From positions 94,856 to 158,855 of the forward strand of contig QAOA01005230.1 of NCBI GenBank assembly GCA_003255065.1: a stretch of 64,000 nt of DNA, written 5' to 3'. The notes beneath the pieces are model-generated. The model saw only the letters and a program-made list of their open reading frames with translations. It was not told where the DNA came from and searched no databases. This document shows positions 10,982 to 21,963 of this stretch, one piece after another. The first letter of the stretch is position 1. Each line of letters opens with the position of its first letter. Source of the stretch: Cercis canadensis (lineage: Eukaryota; Streptophyta; Magnoliopsida; Fabales; Fabaceae). The position numbers and the translations under genes are program-made.

Positions 10982-13030
10982 TCAATATGTCCATTCTTGA
11001 GGCAGAAGATTCATATCATTCTGCAAATTGGCTGGCTCTTTCCGGGACTGTCGCTTCTGCAGTGAATACATGCCGTCTCTATTACTCACAAGAACATCTG
11101 TAAAACATTAAAAAAAGAAAAATACTATGATCCCAAAGGATACCATACATGTTAAGTCAGCAGTAATAATAGTTATTAGGACAAGTTGCTTGCTATTATT
11201 CATTATTTTTGGAGCTTCTAGTTTTGAAAGGCAAAACAAAATAGGACACCCGAAAAGGATCCAGTTTTGTCTTTTTGCCTCACAGGACTATAGGGCAAAA
11301 CCAAAGTAAGCATAGAGTTGAATTCTATATAGTCTCTGATTGATTGAACAAGTAAGCGTATGGAAACAGAAAAGAGTAGTTGATAATTAGGTACCATGTA
11401 GTGGAGGGAAACTACCAGCTTTGGGTCCAGAAGTGGCTGCCATTTGGTCAAAGTGGTGTTGTAAAGCCTGTACTACCCTAGCTGGTATAAGAACACTAGA
11501 GCATCCTGACCAAATCACACAAAACTCAACATTAATTTGTATCCTACACTATTAACTGCAGATTTACCGAACGTGAAGAATCTCCAAGGTGGGTGATTCA
11601 CACCATAAAAATGAAAGATTATTTCTAGATTCCAGTTAGAACTGAACAAAGAATAATTGACGATGTGGCAGAAAAAAAAGTGGGAGATTAGGATTGAAAG
11701 CAATGTTTAAAGAAAAAAGAAGCATTCTAGATACAGGGTCACAATTAATCACCAGAAAGTTCAAAATTAATCGGAATAATAAAAGTGGGGATAGTTGATA
11801 TTCCACTTCAGAGGCAACTACCTCAACGACTAGCGAACTAGGAAAAACGATCCAAAAAGGATCAAAGAAAGAGACTGAATCGCACTGATATCAATATTAC
11901 CTGGTTTCTTGCGTGATTCAGACGGAGCACTGGTTCCACTTCCACGAGGCAAGAAAACGCCGGTCCCACAAGACCCACTTCTTGAGCTGGACCCACCAAG
12001 GAAAACCGCCCGCATGCCCGACCCGGCTTGCTGCTGTAGCGGAACCGGCCGTGTGTTGCAAGAAAACAGAGCCGGGGGACGAGCCCTCCGTCCATTACCA
12101 GTACCACCATTGGTTTTACCTTTCTTCTGAAATTGCTGAATCTGTTCTTTGGGTTCGGATTGGAGGGCCTGGGCCTGGGCTTGTCTTTCCCCTTTTTGCT
12201 TCTGAACCTGCTCCTGCTTGAGGCAAGACAAGTTATAAAATCCCTGCAACTGTTATTAAATTAATACCAAACGCGGGAGTTATCTTACTTGAATAGCTCG
12301 AATTTGGTCGTCTATAAGAGCCTGATTCGAGCACAATCCAAGACTAACATTGACGTTGTTGGAGCTCTTAATCCCATTACCATGGGAGTGTTTGGAATGT
12401 CCCCTTTCGTTAAGGTTCATCTTCTCAAACATCCGAAGCACTTTTTGTGTGTCCCAAGAACATGACTGTTTGCTGTTCCCCGGCGTGGCAGGCGGCGATG
12501 ATTCCTGCGAAGGCCCTTCTGGGCTTCCCTGGTTTGAACCCAAAGGGGGCCAGAGGGTAGATTGGGGCGAATCCATTGAATCCCATGACTTGAGGAGAGG
12601 CAAAAAGAAAGATGATTTAAGTACTATACTAGAGAGAGATTAGAATAGGAAAAAAAGAAGAAGGATATTTGTTAACAAGAGAACTAGTACTAGATACCAT
12701 ATCCAAATTATCAGAGCCTATGGGTGAGAAACTGAGTGTGTCGTCGTCTTGAAACATGAAGTGAGCCATCTGACGAGTTAACTCGGCTATGAAATCGTCG
12801 TCTTTGTGGTTCCTTTGTAGTAGCGAGTCCTCGGTGGAATGAGGCATAGAACTTATATGGGACCCAAAGTGGTGGTGGTGGGGAGGAAGTACCTGAGGTT
12901 TTAATTTTAAAGAAGAGGTGTTGTTTTTGTTGAAGGGAGTTTGCTCTTGTGAGGGAATATCATCGTCCTTGTCAGGTAGAAACTGAGAAGGAAGCGAAAG
13001 CTCCCCAGTATGTAGGTGAACAGCCATCAT
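10982..13030 (-). CDS. Conserved plant protein of unknown function ending LPQEWTY
   Basis: Five-exon gene; exons 13030-12698, 12588-12289, 12243-11901, 11505-11395 and 11097-10982 close in frame to about 400 residues. The protein opens MMAVHLHTGELSLPSQFL, has a conserved DDDFIAELTRQMAHFM segment (about 78-93), then SPEGPSQESSPP in exon 2. It has a Gln-rich, probably helical stretch (LKQEQVQKQKGERQAQAQ) at the start of exon 3, basic low-complexity sequence, and a short conserved exon 4 (PARVVQALQHHFDQM). It ends LPQEWTY. I associate this layout with the uncharacterised Arabidopsis pair At3g54000/At5g59050, from memory. No enzymatic domain is visible; the acidic and Gln/Ser-rich composition would suit a nuclear or regulatory role, which is inference only. 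A second ATG at 13027 is an equally possible start. Confidence 0.85.
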
Positions 13031-14254
13031 AAGTGTAGTTAGTCTTACAGATATTGATGATTTGCAATTATGGTTGTTGCTGGTTGGAGAAGCGATAATT
13101 AATGATTAGCTTAGCTAATGCTGGACGAAGGAAACAGTAGAGACTACAGAGTGTGTTTAGGAATTAGGATGTGCGGCGCCCAATAACAGAGTCCTTCCAG
13201 TTTTAACTTTTAAGAAACAGAGAGAGATAGAGATAGAGATACAAGTGAAGAAGTGAAGTGAGACAGACATATGAGATATGGGAAGCAAGGAAGATAAGAA
13301 AGGAGAAACAGGGCCTTATTAAAAAGTTTAATGAAGCCCAAAGGGGGAAGAGAAGAAGAGGCGAGGCAGATTGGGCCCACTCACACTTGCGTCTCCTTGT
13401 TGAGGTTTTGAGCCTTTTTTATGCCCACACTCCTCCTTTAGTAGTTGGACCGTACAATTCATCCAGCTCAGCTGTCTCTGCAACTCCCCCTCACCTGCCA
13501 TTTGTTGTTAGATTAGACTTGGTAGAAGTTGCACCCAAAGTATGTGCCTCTTTTTTCTTTTAATAAATAAATAATACAAAAATAACAAAAACCTAAGGAT
13601 TCCAGTTACGTTATATATATTCTTTGTGTCCTGGTTAGGGCTTGTTTGTTCAAATCAGGAAATACAGTGTGTTGGTTCTTTTTGGATTTAAGAAAAAGGA
13701 AGAAAGAAAAGAGGAGCAATCAATACATGTTAGCAGTAATAGTTGGTCTGATATTTTGTTAGCTACTTTGTTTGGTCTTAATCTGCGTTTCAACTCTCTC
13801 TATTCAAGTCAATAAATTCAGCTGATTGTGTTTTTAGGTGAGTCACTAAATACGCTGATTCAACAACAAGTTGAATGCCCCTGCAAATAAGACAATATGA
13901 ATGAAAAAGGATAATTATTGGAAGCCCGGCCATTTAAATAGGAGAATTTTATTCAGGACAAGGAAGCCATTATTAGAAAATATGATAAAATTTATCAAGA
14001 TCCACTAAAACATCCTTATCCAATGTTATATAGGCAAAAAAAACATCAAGCATACATTGGACACCTAAACAAATATAAATTTTGTATAAAAATGCGATGC
14101 GGAGAGATATTGGTTCATGTTCGTAAGATATTGTTTACCTAAACATAGCTATAGTGTCAAATTGGGCTTCCCAACTTTGTAGTTCACCGCATTGATGATT
14201 GATGTATAATCAACCTCGGAAAACAAAATAGCTCTAGTCTGGTTTTTTTTTTTA
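13031..14254. other. Promoter side of the unknown-function gene and intergenic DNA
   Basis: Contains the presumed 5' UTR and promoter of the divergent minus-strand gene, with GA-rich repeats near 13215-13255. A 101-codon open frame at 13258-13563 has no recognisable domain. Otherwise nothing gene-like is seen. Confidence 0.4.
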
Positions 14255-15489
14255 GGTGGAGTTTGGTACATGCGATATTTTTAGTTTTATGATAATTTCA
14301 ATTCACCAAAGTATAATTTGTATGTTTGGTATAAGTTTTTTAAAAAAGTAGGATTTTCAATAATAATTTTAGAGTAAGTTTTTCACAAAAAAAATTCTAT
14401 TAAAAATTAAAAATCTTAAATTTTCATAATATAAATAATTTTTTTTATATAAAAATACTATTTTACCCACCTTACACCTCAACCAACCTAAAACCCCAAT
14501 ACCCCAACTATCTCTCTTTTGGACCCTCTGCCATATCCACTTGAGCCATTACATGGCTTCTCACTAACCACCATTCTCTTGTCTCCCGTGAGCTTTGCCA
14601 ACATCACCACCACTATTCCAGAAGATATGTTTTCCTCTGCTTTCTAATTGTGCATGCTGCAAAAGCAGAGGAGCCTAAACTCAATAGCCCACTTGAAGAA
14701 CCAAAATAAGTGAAATTCGATCTGAGCATTTTTTATTCTATTATCTGTTTTCCTCTGCATGTATTAAAATCAACTTCATCACCGACCACCATGGCTCCCA
14801 CTCACAGATTCTTCTACTCCCTCTCATGGTTCCTCATCGCTCCCCCAATATTTTTCCCACCAATGGCATGGTTTCTCATGGAAAACCCAACACTTTGGCT
14901 CACCCTCTTCCTTTTCCCTCATGGTGCCTTCTCACCACCCCCACCGATGGTGGTTCTGGATCTGCGTGCATATTCTTTTGTATGTTTTTTAATTTTTAAA
15001 ATGTTCTTTTGTTTAGCCAAGTGAATTATTGAATGGTAATTGAGCGACCTTTATACTGATGCTCATTTTGTGTCATTGATATTGTAGACTTAATCTTACT
15101 TTTTAAGGATTAATAAAATTAAGAATTTAGGCTATAGTATAATAATACTTCTTTTAATTTTTTTTTAAAAAGATCTTTGTCCTTAATTGTAACTTTTAAT
15201 TTGGTGTTGCAAAGATAACTAATTTTATCTACATTAAAGTTTTGTTATTTAATTTCTCACAAAAATTTGGTAAAGGAGTATGTTTGAAAAAATAACAAAA
15301 ATTCATAGGAAAATAGTATTTGAACTAAATATAAAAATAGAAAATGTTATTTCATATTTTTAAAATGTTTTAGGCCAACCAAATATAAATTATAATATTT
15401 TCGAGAATTAACATTCTCAATAACAAAATTTTTGAGAATGATATTTCTTAAAAACCAAAAAATAAATAAATTATGTACCAAACGCTACC
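14255..15489. mobile_element. Tourist/PIF-Harbinger-like non-autonomous element
   Basis: Ends read GGTGGAGTTTGGTACATG (left) and GGTAGCGTTTGGTACATA (right, reverse-complemented), resembling the GG..GTTTGG termini of Tourist/PIF-Harbinger elements. Both sides are flanked by TTA (14252-14254 and 15490-15492), the 3-bp target of that superfamily. A subterminal inverted pair (tataatttgtatgtttggt, and its match near the right end) supports the boundaries. At 1235 bp it encodes no recognisable transposase. Its middle (about 14465-14990) is CT-rich and compositionally unlike the AT-rich ends, with a 104-codon hydrophobic open frame of unknown meaning. Confidence 0.65.
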
Positions 15490-15597
15490 TTAAGATTGAG
15501 TATAATATTGTTTATGATTAGCTAAAACAAAAAAAAAANAAACAAAAAAAAAAATAGTATAATATTATTTTTATAAAAATAAAAAGAGAAAATAAAA

Positions 15598-16028
15598 GGC
15601 TTAATTGTAATTTTGGTACCCCTATTTTAACCACTTGAACGTTTTGGTCATCATTCTTTAAAAATGAACTATTGAGTCCTTCTATATTCATAAAATGTAC
15701 AAGTTTAGTCTATTTATCTTTAAGTCAAAATTCTTAGGTTTATTTCAAACTGTAAAGTTCTCTGATTCATAATCCCACCGTTCAGATTGAAGGGCTACAT
15801 TTTGTGAACTTTCTCACTAAATTTGAGCTCGGTCTAACGTTGAAACTCAGCCCAAAATACTAAAACTATAAGTTTTCATCTAACAAAAAATTTAGACTTA
15901 TTCACCGTTAGATCAAGCTGAAATTTAATGGAAAGATTCACAAGACATAGCTCTTCAATCTGAACGGTGAGATTATGAATCAGAGAACTTTACACCTTAA
16001 AATAGAAGACCAAAATTATAATTAAGCC
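15598..16028. mobile_element. 431-bp Mutator-type MITE
   Basis: Starts GGCTTAATTGTAATTTTGGT, and the right end reverse-complements to GGCTTAATTATAATTTTGGT. Flanking 9-bp direct repeats AAAATAAAA lie at 15589-15597 and 16029-16037. A further inverted pair around 'aaagttctctgattcataat' and 'accgttcagattgaag' makes most of the element self-complementary. There is no open frame. The target duplication is A-rich, so it is weaker evidence alone than for the other two MITEs. Confidence 0.75.
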
Positions 16029-16567
16029 AAAATAAAACTGTTTGCAATGGCAACATTAGCCTAATGGGTCACATCAAATTTTGAGGAAAAAATAAAAAAA
16101 GAGAAAACACAAAAGTTAAGGGGAAACAAGATCTCATAGGTTGGCTGTATTTTACAGTAGTGGAAGATTATAATGGGCTCAGTGGACTAGGTCCTATCTA
16201 GAGAAGAATAAAACAATGAACTAGGCCTCCAACTAGCAGGTTGAAAAAAAAAAAAAAAGAATGTCCAGTGCTGCCGCGGTGGCGCCTCAGGTAATTACTA
16301 CTCCTTCAGCACACCACAACCTGTGATCAATTGCTTCCAATCCAGGCAATGCTGTTCATGGTGAGTCCACAGTAAGGGAAAAGAAAGAGAAAAAAATTGA
16401 AAAACCCCAACTAACATTCAACGAAAGTGCAGAATAAGCATATTATTGGAAGCCTCCATCTAAGATTCAACGAGGGTGATATGTTGCATTGAGTTTTGGT
16501 TGTGATAGAGATAGAGTGAGGGAGAGGGGTGGTTCCAAGAAAGAAAATAGAAGCAGAGGGATCGAAG

Positions 16568-17346
16568 ATGACGAAAGATAGGAAGATAGGGGTGGCGATA
16601 GACTTCTCCAAGGGAAGCAAGCTGGGTCTCAAATGGGCCATCGATAATCTGCTGGATAACGGTGACACCCTATTGGTCATCCATGTGAAGCCTTGGCAAG
16701 GCGATGAAACCCGAAATCTTCTCTGGTCTAACACTGGCTCTCGTAAGTTGTCTATTCTCCACACCACACATTTTCTCATCTCTTGTTGATTCATGATTCT
16801 GATTTTGATGATATTGGATTTGGGGTTTGGCTTTCACTTTCAGCTCTGATTCCCTTGTCGGAGTTTCGCGAGAAGGAGGTGATGCTCAAGTATGAGGTGG
16901 AAACCGATCCTGAGGTATTGGACCTCCTTCACACTGCTTCCCTCCACAAACAGGTGCTTATTATCTTATCTCTATCTCTTTGTTGCAGATGCACTGGGTG
17001 TTTGTTTTGAATTTGATTTGATTCTATCTAGTGAAATTGTTTGTAGGTGACGGTGGTGGCAAAGCTTTACTTTGGGGATGCAAGAGAGAAACTCATTCAG
17101 GCCGTTGAGGACTTGAAGCTTCACGTTTTGGTCATGGGTAGCAGAGGCCTTGGTGTCATACAGAGGTTCTTTCTTTTCTCCCCTTTAATTTCTTACCAAT
17201 TTTTAATCTAGATTTAAAATAATAAAAGATACTATTATTAATTGGGTGAGTGAAGGGTGTTGCTGGGAAGTGTGACCAGTTACGTTACAACAAATGCGAC
17301 TTGCCCAGTCACAATTGTGAAAGATACTACTCCTTCTGGCTACTGA
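16568..17346 (+). CDS. Universal stress protein (UspA-like)
   Basis: Four exons (16568-16742, 16844-16953, 17047-17165, 17256-17346) join in frame to 164 residues, the usual length of single-domain plant USPs. It starts [18 protein letters not shown], with the typical first strand and a conserved Asp in VAID, followed by LKWAIDNLL. The ATP-binding motif G-x2-G-x9-G-S is complete across the last two exons (GSRGLG, then [10 protein letters not shown]). The C-terminus has the usual CPVTIVK strand. These soluble proteins bind ATP and act in stress responses; the partner here is unknown. A start further upstream would add a leader unlike the family. Recalled relative: At3g53990. Confidence 0.93.
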
Positions 17347-17689
17347 TTCCATATCTGAAAAATGGATACTGCATCGTCTCAAGAATAAATCATACTCTGT
17401 TTATACTTTACTGCCACTAATTATAAACATAGTTTGATCATTATATTTACAGGTTTTCCATACAAGAGTGTGCTTATGTTATAATAGACCTTTATGCTGA
17501 ATCTGTTACTGTACAAATGCAATGCATGTTGAAGTGGATTGAAATGTTTTACCCGACTCTCTTGCTCTCTGCAACCCCTGTCTCATTCATATGATTTATC
17601 CTTTGACTATATATGCTTTATTTAGTGAATGTGTACTATATGTCTGGTTGTTTTGGAAATTCTAGAGATACTTCAGAACTGGCCCTTGG

Positions 17690-18125
17690 TAGAGCTAAAA
17701 CCGTTACAAGACAGTATGCTCTCCAAGAGAGTCCTTTCCCTGCAGCTCATTATCCTAGCATTTTCAGCAATTCATGACATTTTGCCTGGGCATTTTCCTG
17801 TTCATTCTCTGCGCCAACCACGGCGTTTTATGCAATTATCAAGAGCTGCAAACAAAAACAGGCAACCATAGTGGTAATGGTATTAGATTGAAGCCAGTTC
17901 AACTGAAATTAAACCCTTGAACTGGAAACATCAGTACCCAATTTACCTTTTCAGCAACTGCTTTAGCCCAAAACCATGACTAGGCTTATGTGAAAGGATC
18001 TCGAGGCAACAACGTATTTTCTGCCTGCAATTGGCTTGCCATTGTGGACGAGGACAGGGACTTTTTGATGAACTGGCCTCTTGTTAATTGCTATCAAGGT
18101 CTTCTTCTTCGTACTCATATTGGAT
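17690..18125 (-). pseudogene. Decayed tau-class glutathione S-transferase
   Basis: On the minus strand, 18125-18000 reads MSTKKKTLIAINKRPVHQ, then KVPVLVHNGKPIA. This matches the N-terminal thioredoxin-like domain of GSTU proteins, where the family has NPVHKKVPVLVHNGKPI. After that the similarity collapses: the ESxxI continuation is lost. Further along, about 17790-17690, split frames give ELLKMLG and DNELQGKD, like the family's helical ELLKTLDNELKGKKFFGG region. Stops and frame changes separate the pieces, so no working enzyme can be made. The tau GST family normally has about 220 residues in two exons. It is a lone relic between USP and tRNA-Asp. Confidence 0.6.
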
Positions 18126-18511
18126 CCCTTTAAATTTCAGAGCCAAAACACCTCACAGCAGCTCCATTATTCTCCCCAACATTTCTTGCTAATATATTAT
18201 ATAGAAAAATATTGAGAAAATGCTAGACTATCGTCAAGGGTTACGTAAATTGTAATCTCAGTGATTAAACTGATACCTGGAACCAACTTTTATTTAATAC
18301 ATTTAAATTCAAAATTTCAAACATTTGACATTTACCTCTGGAATGATCAAATGGCTATGTACCCAGTAATGTGTATCACGATTCATGACGTGATCAAATT
18401 TTCTAGTATTCGGACCATTTTCATTTAGTAACAAGAGTTTCTAGATTAGTATGATAGATCAAATCTCATGATTGTTAATATGTTTAAAGAGTTCCGCACC
18501 CAAGCAACAAA

Positions 18512-18583
18512 GTCGTTGTAGTATAGTGGTGAGTATTCCCGCCTGTCACGCGGGCGACCCGGGTTCGATCCCCGGCAACGGCG
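18512..18583 (+). tRNA. tRNA-Asp (GTC)
   Basis: A 72-base cloverleaf with acceptor GTCGTTG paired to CAACGGC (one G-T pair), D-loop TAGTATAGTGGTGAGTA, and anticodon stem-loop CCCGC CTGTCAC GCGGG (anticodon GTC). The T-arm is CCGGG TTCGATC CCCGG. There is no intron and no encoded CCA. A T-run (gctattttt) just downstream would suit polymerase III termination. Confidence 0.97.
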
Positions 18584-18825
18584 CTATTTTTGTTCTCCCC
18601 CAACAATAAATTTCCTTAAAAATTTTGGAGCTTCCCTCTACTCTACTATACTGGTTCCTTGCCGGAGGAAACAATCTAATTGGATTCCAAAGAAGAAAGA
18701 AAGCTTGTACGCCACAGCCACAATTGTTGCAAGAAACTGAAAACAAAAGCAGATGCGTTTATTTGAAAACATATTTTATCGTCCTTTCTTTTGCTTCCAC
18801 CTAGACTACAACCGGCTCACCGGAA

Positions 18826-19401
18826 ATGTCCGACATGTCGCGCCGCAAAGTAACCACGACGAACATTCACATAATGGCCTTAGACGGCATCGTCAATGTA
18901 AATTCACTCTTCACCTTAGCACTTTTCCTTGGCATCACAAGCTCCAACACCAGTAATACCCTCATCGACGGCGACGGCGCCTGCGTTGCTGGACCCTCCA
19001 TCTCTGAAGGTCTTATCGCTTACCATGTCTACTCCTTCAGCTCGTTCCTCTTCTCCAGCCTCATCGCCTTGGCTCTCAAACAAGTCATCAACATCAGCAA
19101 GGGTGACGACGAAGTTGATGCTCTGGCTACCAATGGGGTTCGGCTTCGCAGTGACACTGCCGGCTTCATTGTCAAAGTTAACACGGTGGCTTTGAGACTG
19201 GGGATTCTGATTTCGGCTTTTGGATCGGTTTTCGGATGTGGGTTCTTGGTGATGGCTCTGATGAATTTTGTACAGATCAAGTTGGGGACTTTGGCTTGTG
19301 GGAGCCATTATACTTTCGCTGCTATAGGTCCCCTGCTTGTTCTTGTTCCCACGGCGCTACTTATCTATATCATTCTCGTACTCTATGCCTTTACTCGCTA
19401 G
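18826..19401 (+). CDS. Small plant membrane protein, MEE60-like
   Basis: Intronless 191-residue protein. It opens MSDMSRRKVTTTNIHIMALDGIVNVNSLFT, of which HIMALDGIVNVNSLFT is characteristic of the plant family that includes Arabidopsis MATERNAL EFFECT EMBRYO ARREST 60. Four hydrophobic segments are visible (about residues 28-42, 68-86, 122-148 and 160-188) and no catalytic motif. It is probably an integral membrane protein of unknown biochemical role. It is G/C-rich relative to its flanks. The ATG at 18826 is chosen because it is the first in-frame Met; a second at 18835 would also work. The family name rests on recall, so confidence in the name is lower than in the gene. Confidence 0.8.
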   Translation: MSDMSRRKVTTTNIHIMALDGIVNVNSLFTLALFLGITSSNTSNTLIDGDGACVAGPSISEGLIAYHVYSFSSFLFSSLIALALKQVINISKGDDEVDALATNGVRLRSDTAGFIVKVNTVALRLGILISAFGSVFGCGFLVMALMNFVQIKLGTLACGSHYTFAAIGPLLVLVPTALLIYIILVLYAFTR

Positions 19402-19665
19402 CCTTATTTGATAATTAGAGGATAAATACTCCATTTACAAGTTCAATGAATCAAATAGATTATACATTAATTTCAACAATTAAGATTGCCGTTCAAGCAA
19501 GTCTATTCTTCTGATTAGATATTCGATGTCTAAGATCTTCCAGTGCTGAGGCGTGGAGACCCATGTGCAGATACCAAAATAATAGTAGTTTGCTTCATTT
19601 TTACCTCATTGTACTTTCCTGTCGTCTTCTTCATCTGTTTATACTCCTTATAACAAATACAAACG

Positions 19666-21192
19666 ATGACTTCAAAAGTGTTACCAGAAATTCCTTTCTC
19701 ATCTCATATTCCCCGAAAACAGATTTCCATGGCAAAGGATCGAAGTTGTATATTCAGTTTTCGATATCTCTGCTACAGCATCTTCACCCTTTCCATCTTC
19801 TCGTTCATCTTGTTCCTCTATTGGTGCCATTGCTGCGACAAATGCTATTCCTCATACCAAATAACACAAGAAAAGCGAAATCAACCCATTAACCTCCTTA
19901 CATATCCTTTTGCATGGAACCATCTTTCCTATTCCTCAGAGCCACCTCCAAAAATCCTTAAGATTGCACTTTTTGTCAAGAAATGGCCTCACAGATCTCA
20001 TGTTGGAGGACTTGAACGCCATGCCCTCACACTCCACCTTGCCCTCGCGAAAAGAGGCCATGATCTACACGTTTTCACCACTTCTTCCTCAAATTCCTCC
20101 TTCCCAAAATATCCAATTAGCAACTTATATTTTCACCTCTCCAAACCAACACCCGGTGGTTACCTTGACCAAGCTACAGGTTGGGAGCAATTTCAAGCAC
20201 AAAACTCAACTGGAAGACCCTTTGACATTGTTCATACTGAAAGTGTTGGGCTTAGGCACACTCGCTCGCGGTATGTCTCTGATTTGGCTGTGACTTGGCA
20301 TGGGATTGCATATGAAACCATTCATTCTGACATCATTCAGGAACTTCTTAGAAGTCCCCAAGAATCACAGGAAAAAGCATTGTCTGAAAGAGCTATGAAG
20401 GTTGTTGAAGAGGTTAAGTTCTTCCCAAATTATGCACACCATGTTGCCACCAGTCATCATGCTGGAGATATCCTCAAGAGGGTCTACATGATCCCAGAAG
20501 AACGAGTTCATATTATTCTCAATGGCGTGGACGAAGAGGTTTTCAGGCCAGATACCTCCGAGGGCAAGGAATTCAAGCAAAGGCTTGGCATCCCAGATTC
20601 TAAATCATTGGTGATAGGACTGGCTGGGAGGTTGGTCAAGGACAAAGGACACCCATTGATGTTTGAAGCTTTGAAGCAGATAATTGCAGAAAATAGCACG
20701 TTCCAAGAAAGTAGCATTGTTCTGGTTGCTGGAGATGGTCCTTGGGCTGCTAGATACAGAGATCTTGGGTCAAACATACAGGTTCTGGGGCCACTGGAAC
20801 AAGCTGAACTGTCCAGTTTTTATAACGCTATTGACATATTAGTAAACCCCACTCTACGAGCACAGGGGTTGGATCATACTCTGTTAGAAGCTATGCTTTC
20901 TGGCAAGCCAGTAATGGCTACCAGGCTTGCAAGCATTCTCGGGTCTGTAATTGTTGGCGCTGAAATGGGTTACACATTTTCACCAACGGTGACTTCACTA
21001 AAGAAGGCCATCTACGAGGTATGTGTTGATGGCAGGGGAGTTCTAGACCAGAAAGGCCAGGTTGCCCGCCATAGAAGTTTGCAATTGTTCACTGCCACCA
21101 AGATGGTGGCCTCTTATGAAAGACTTTTTCTTTGCATATCAAGTGGAAACCATGAGGACAGTTTCTGTCAATACCAACCAACAATTAATTAA
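19666..21192 (+). CDS. GT4-family glycosyltransferase, type II membrane protein
   Basis: Intronless gene. Starting at 19666 it encodes 508 residues; a start at 19729 (MAKDRSC) would give 487. One hydrophobic anchor (about residues 37-54) follows a short basic N-terminus, as in type II Golgi glycosyltransferases. The N-terminal Rossmann half has KIALFVKKWPHRSHVGGLERHA, a sugar-donor-side GG loop. The C-terminal half has IGLAGRLVKDKGHPL, VAGDGPW and GLDHTLLEAMLSGKPVMATR. The Glu that opens the GT4 E-x7-E motif is Gln here (AQGLDHTLLE). I recall the same in plant relatives such as At5g59070. Donor and acceptor sugars are unknown. It lies between the MEE60-like gene and the convergent PPR gene. 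Confidence 0.92.
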   Translation: MTSKVLPEIPFSSHIPRKQISMAKDRSCIFSFRYLCYSIFTLSIFSFILFLYWCHCCDKCYSSYQITQEKRNQPINLLTYPFAWNHLSYSSEPPPKILKIALFVKKWPHRSHVGGLERHALTLHLALAKRGHDLHVFTTSSSNSSFPKYPISNLYFHLSKPTPGGYLDQATGWEQFQAQNSTGRPFDIVHTESVGLRHTRSRYVSDLAVTWHGIAYETIHSDIIQELLRSPQESQEKALSERAMKVVEEVKFFPNYAHHVATSHHAGDILKRVYMIPEERVHIILNGVDEEVFRPDTSEGKEFKQRLGIPDSKSLVIGLAGRLVKDKGHPLMFEALKQIIAENSTFQESSIVLVAGDGPWAARYRDLGSNIQVLGPLEQAELSSFYNAIDILVNPTLRAQGLDHTLLEAMLSGKPVMATRLASILGSVIVGAEMGYTFSPTVTSLKKAIYEVCVDGRGVLDQKGQVARHRSLQLFTATKMVASYERLFLCISSGNHEDSFCQYQPTIN

Positions 21193-21963
21193 ATGAAGTA
21201 TTGAATGAAAAATAGAGCTTGTTAGTTGTTATGCAGCAAATAACGGTTTCTAACCCCAAATTCCTCAAACCATTGAGTTAACTTTAATACAGTTCACTCT
21301 ACTATCTAGGCAACATCTCTAACAACTAGTACAGTCCACTTTCCATTTGCAGCGAAAGAATTGTGTGGAATATATTGAATCATCCTCGGCTCCCAAGTCC
21401 AGAGCTGATATCAGTCAGGTAGTGCTGAAACTTTGCTATGATTTTACTCAAAAAGTCGGGCTCTATGTTCATTTTTCTTCAACGTGAAGAGGACTATATA
21501 GCGAATGACGTTTCTCCTTCATACTTTCCAAATCAAGCCTGAATTGGGAACATGTAGCCATGACGAAAGATTTTGATTATCTGGGGACCTGATCAGAGGA
21601 AGAATGACATTGTCATACTTGTATTTGTAATAACAGAAACAAAGAAGTTGACAAATTTCATTTCATATACCAATTGCTTACTCTTCAGTTTAGATATTTT
21701 GCATCTATTTGCCCTCCAATAAGCCTGCCCAGTAATATCAAAATTGACTATCTGATTAAATCAACTTGGAACTTACTGACCCACACATATATCTGAGCTT
21801 ATCAAGCATTTTAAATTCCAGAGGAACATCTAAATGAATTTCGTTAATATCTTACACAAATATGCTCATAAGTGCCATGAAAAATCTGCACAATTTATTT
21901 ATAACATGCAAATACAGCATAATGAAGGGAGGGGACAGGAAGGAAAGGTTCAAAGTTCATAAC
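21193..21963. other. Convergent intergenic region
   Basis: Contains the 3' ends of the glycosyltransferase (plus) and the PPR gene (minus). No additional gene, repeat or RNA was recognised. Confidence 0.5.

Noticed and set aside
11830-12249. Overlapping plus-strand and second minus-strand frames across exon 3 of the unknown-function gene
   Set aside because: They are shadows of the GC-rich coding exon; only one frame fits the five-exon model.
17629-17871. 80-codon plus-strand frame after the USP gene
   Set aside because: It overlaps the minus-strand GST relic and is best explained as its shadow.
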